The position numbers were made by a program, and so were the translations under genes. A DNA stretch of 5,410 nt from Pirellulaceae bacterium (lineage in GTDB: Bacteria > Planctomycetota > Planctomycetia > Pirellulales > Pirellulaceae). Every line of letters begins with the position of its first letter. The stretch's first letter is position 1. The notes beneath the pieces were generated by a model. The model was not told the origin of the DNA, did no database searches, and was given only the letters and a program-made list of their open reading frames with translations. Positions 4,985 to 5,410 of the stretch are shown in pieces. The stretch spans positions 1 through 5,410 of the forward strand of contig JASLRF010000170.1 in the NCBI GenBank assembly GCA_030744095.1, given 5' to 3'.

Positions 4985-5410
4985 CTACTTCAAGGACAAC
5001 AAGTATGCGATCAAATCCGCCATCTCCTGGGGCGTGACTTTCTTTTCAAGTCCTTCGGCCATCAACGATTTACCGGAGCTGCGGAACTCTTCAATATCGC
5101 TGCGGAGGATCGTCTGCTGTTTACCTTCTGCCTGCCGAAGTGTGATGCTGGTGGGTGTTTCCGACGCAATGATGCCAGTGATGATCCGACCGTCCAGCGT
5201 GGCCACGATATACTCTAGGAAATTCGGCGATACCTCGCGATTCGGATCGAGCAGATTCACGAGCAGTTGGGCCGGGCTTCGATTCTGGATCGTTGCCAGA
5301 TTCGGGCCAACTTCGTGTCCCTGATCGCCGAGCCGGTGGCAGTTGATGCATTCCCGCTTGAACGCGCGTTCGCCGCGCAACCGGTCGGCCCGCAGTGATA
5401 ATGCCTGCTG
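4985..5410 (-). CDS. Planctomycete-type cytochrome-c-like heme-binding domain, N-terminus cut by window edge
   Basis: Only the last 141 residues are visible; the frame stays open to the edge, so the start lies outside. CINCH (21-25) is a CxxCH site for covalent heme c, followed by GHEVGPNL (31-38), the region LLVNLLDPNREVSPNFLEYIV (49-69), a small beta-rich insertion (about 70-109, DGRIITGIIASETPTSITL), and SLMAEGLEKK (115-124), where M117 is a plausible sixth heme ligand. It ends in a helix, MADLIAYLLSLK. The layout agrees with the heme-binding domain described from Pirellula and Verrucomicrobium, which normally sits at the C-terminus of a large exported protein with a beta-propeller dehydrogenase-like region. 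Heme attachment implies a periplasmic location. The upstream part needed to name an enzyme is missing. Together with the ceramidase-like gene 15 nt downstream it probably forms an operon. Confidence 0.9.
   Translation of the reverse strand, partial: QQALSLRADRLRGERAFKRECINCHRLGDQGHEVGPNLATIQNRSPAQLLVNLLDPNREVSPNFLEYIVATLDGRIITGIIASETPTSITLRQAEGKQQTILRSDIEEFRSSGKSLMAEGLEKKVTPQEMADLIAYLLSLK

Noticed and set aside
4430..5218. Plus-strand open frame of 262 codons
   Set aside because: Antisense to the ceramidase-like gene and the heme-domain gene, crossing their junction, with no family motif.

Overview
The window looks like a piece of a planctomycete chromosome (Pirellula/Rhodopirellula-type). 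The pointers are a cytochrome-c-like C-terminal domain of the kind described from Pirellula and Verrucomicrobium, a Tat-exported Gfo/Idh/MocA oxidoreductase, a short ceramidase-like protein and a PIG-L/LmbE deacetylase, all families abundant in that phylum, in moderately GC-rich DNA. The assignment rests on family recognition, not on a database search.

All five recognisable genes lie on the minus strand, so they read from the right edge to the left. From 5410 down: the C-terminal end of a heme-binding protein (4985-5410, cut by the window edge); 15 nt later a neutral/alkaline-ceramidase-family protein (3659-4969); then about 700 nt with no convincing gene but packed with short hairpins and inverted repeats (about 3000-3558); then a Gfo/Idh/MocA oxidoreductase with a twin-arginine signal (1455-2942); 20 nt later a PIG-L family deacetylase (724-1434); and, overlapping it by 7 nt, a D-2-hydroxyacid dehydrogenase (1-730, cut by the left edge).

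The spacings suggest two transcription units, heme protein plus ceramidase-like protein, and oxidoreductase plus deacetylase plus dehydrogenase, separated by the hairpin region. The second unit reads as carbohydrate or hydroxyacid metabolism: an exported sugar-type oxidoreductase, a cytoplasmic zinc deacetylase typical of N-acetyl-sugar substrates, and an NAD-dependent 2-hydroxyacid dehydrogenase. No substrate can be named from sequence alone.

The least ordinary parts are (i) the gene-free region, which holds at least six hairpins with GAA/TTC triloops whose polarity switches once, a 34-nt inverted repeat pair and three hairpins with the same CCC-GGG base but different interiors, and (ii) the ceramidase-like protein, which appears to keep the metal-site residues of neutral ceramidase but not the catalytic serine. 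No RNA gene, CRISPR array, insertion sequence or transposase was found.
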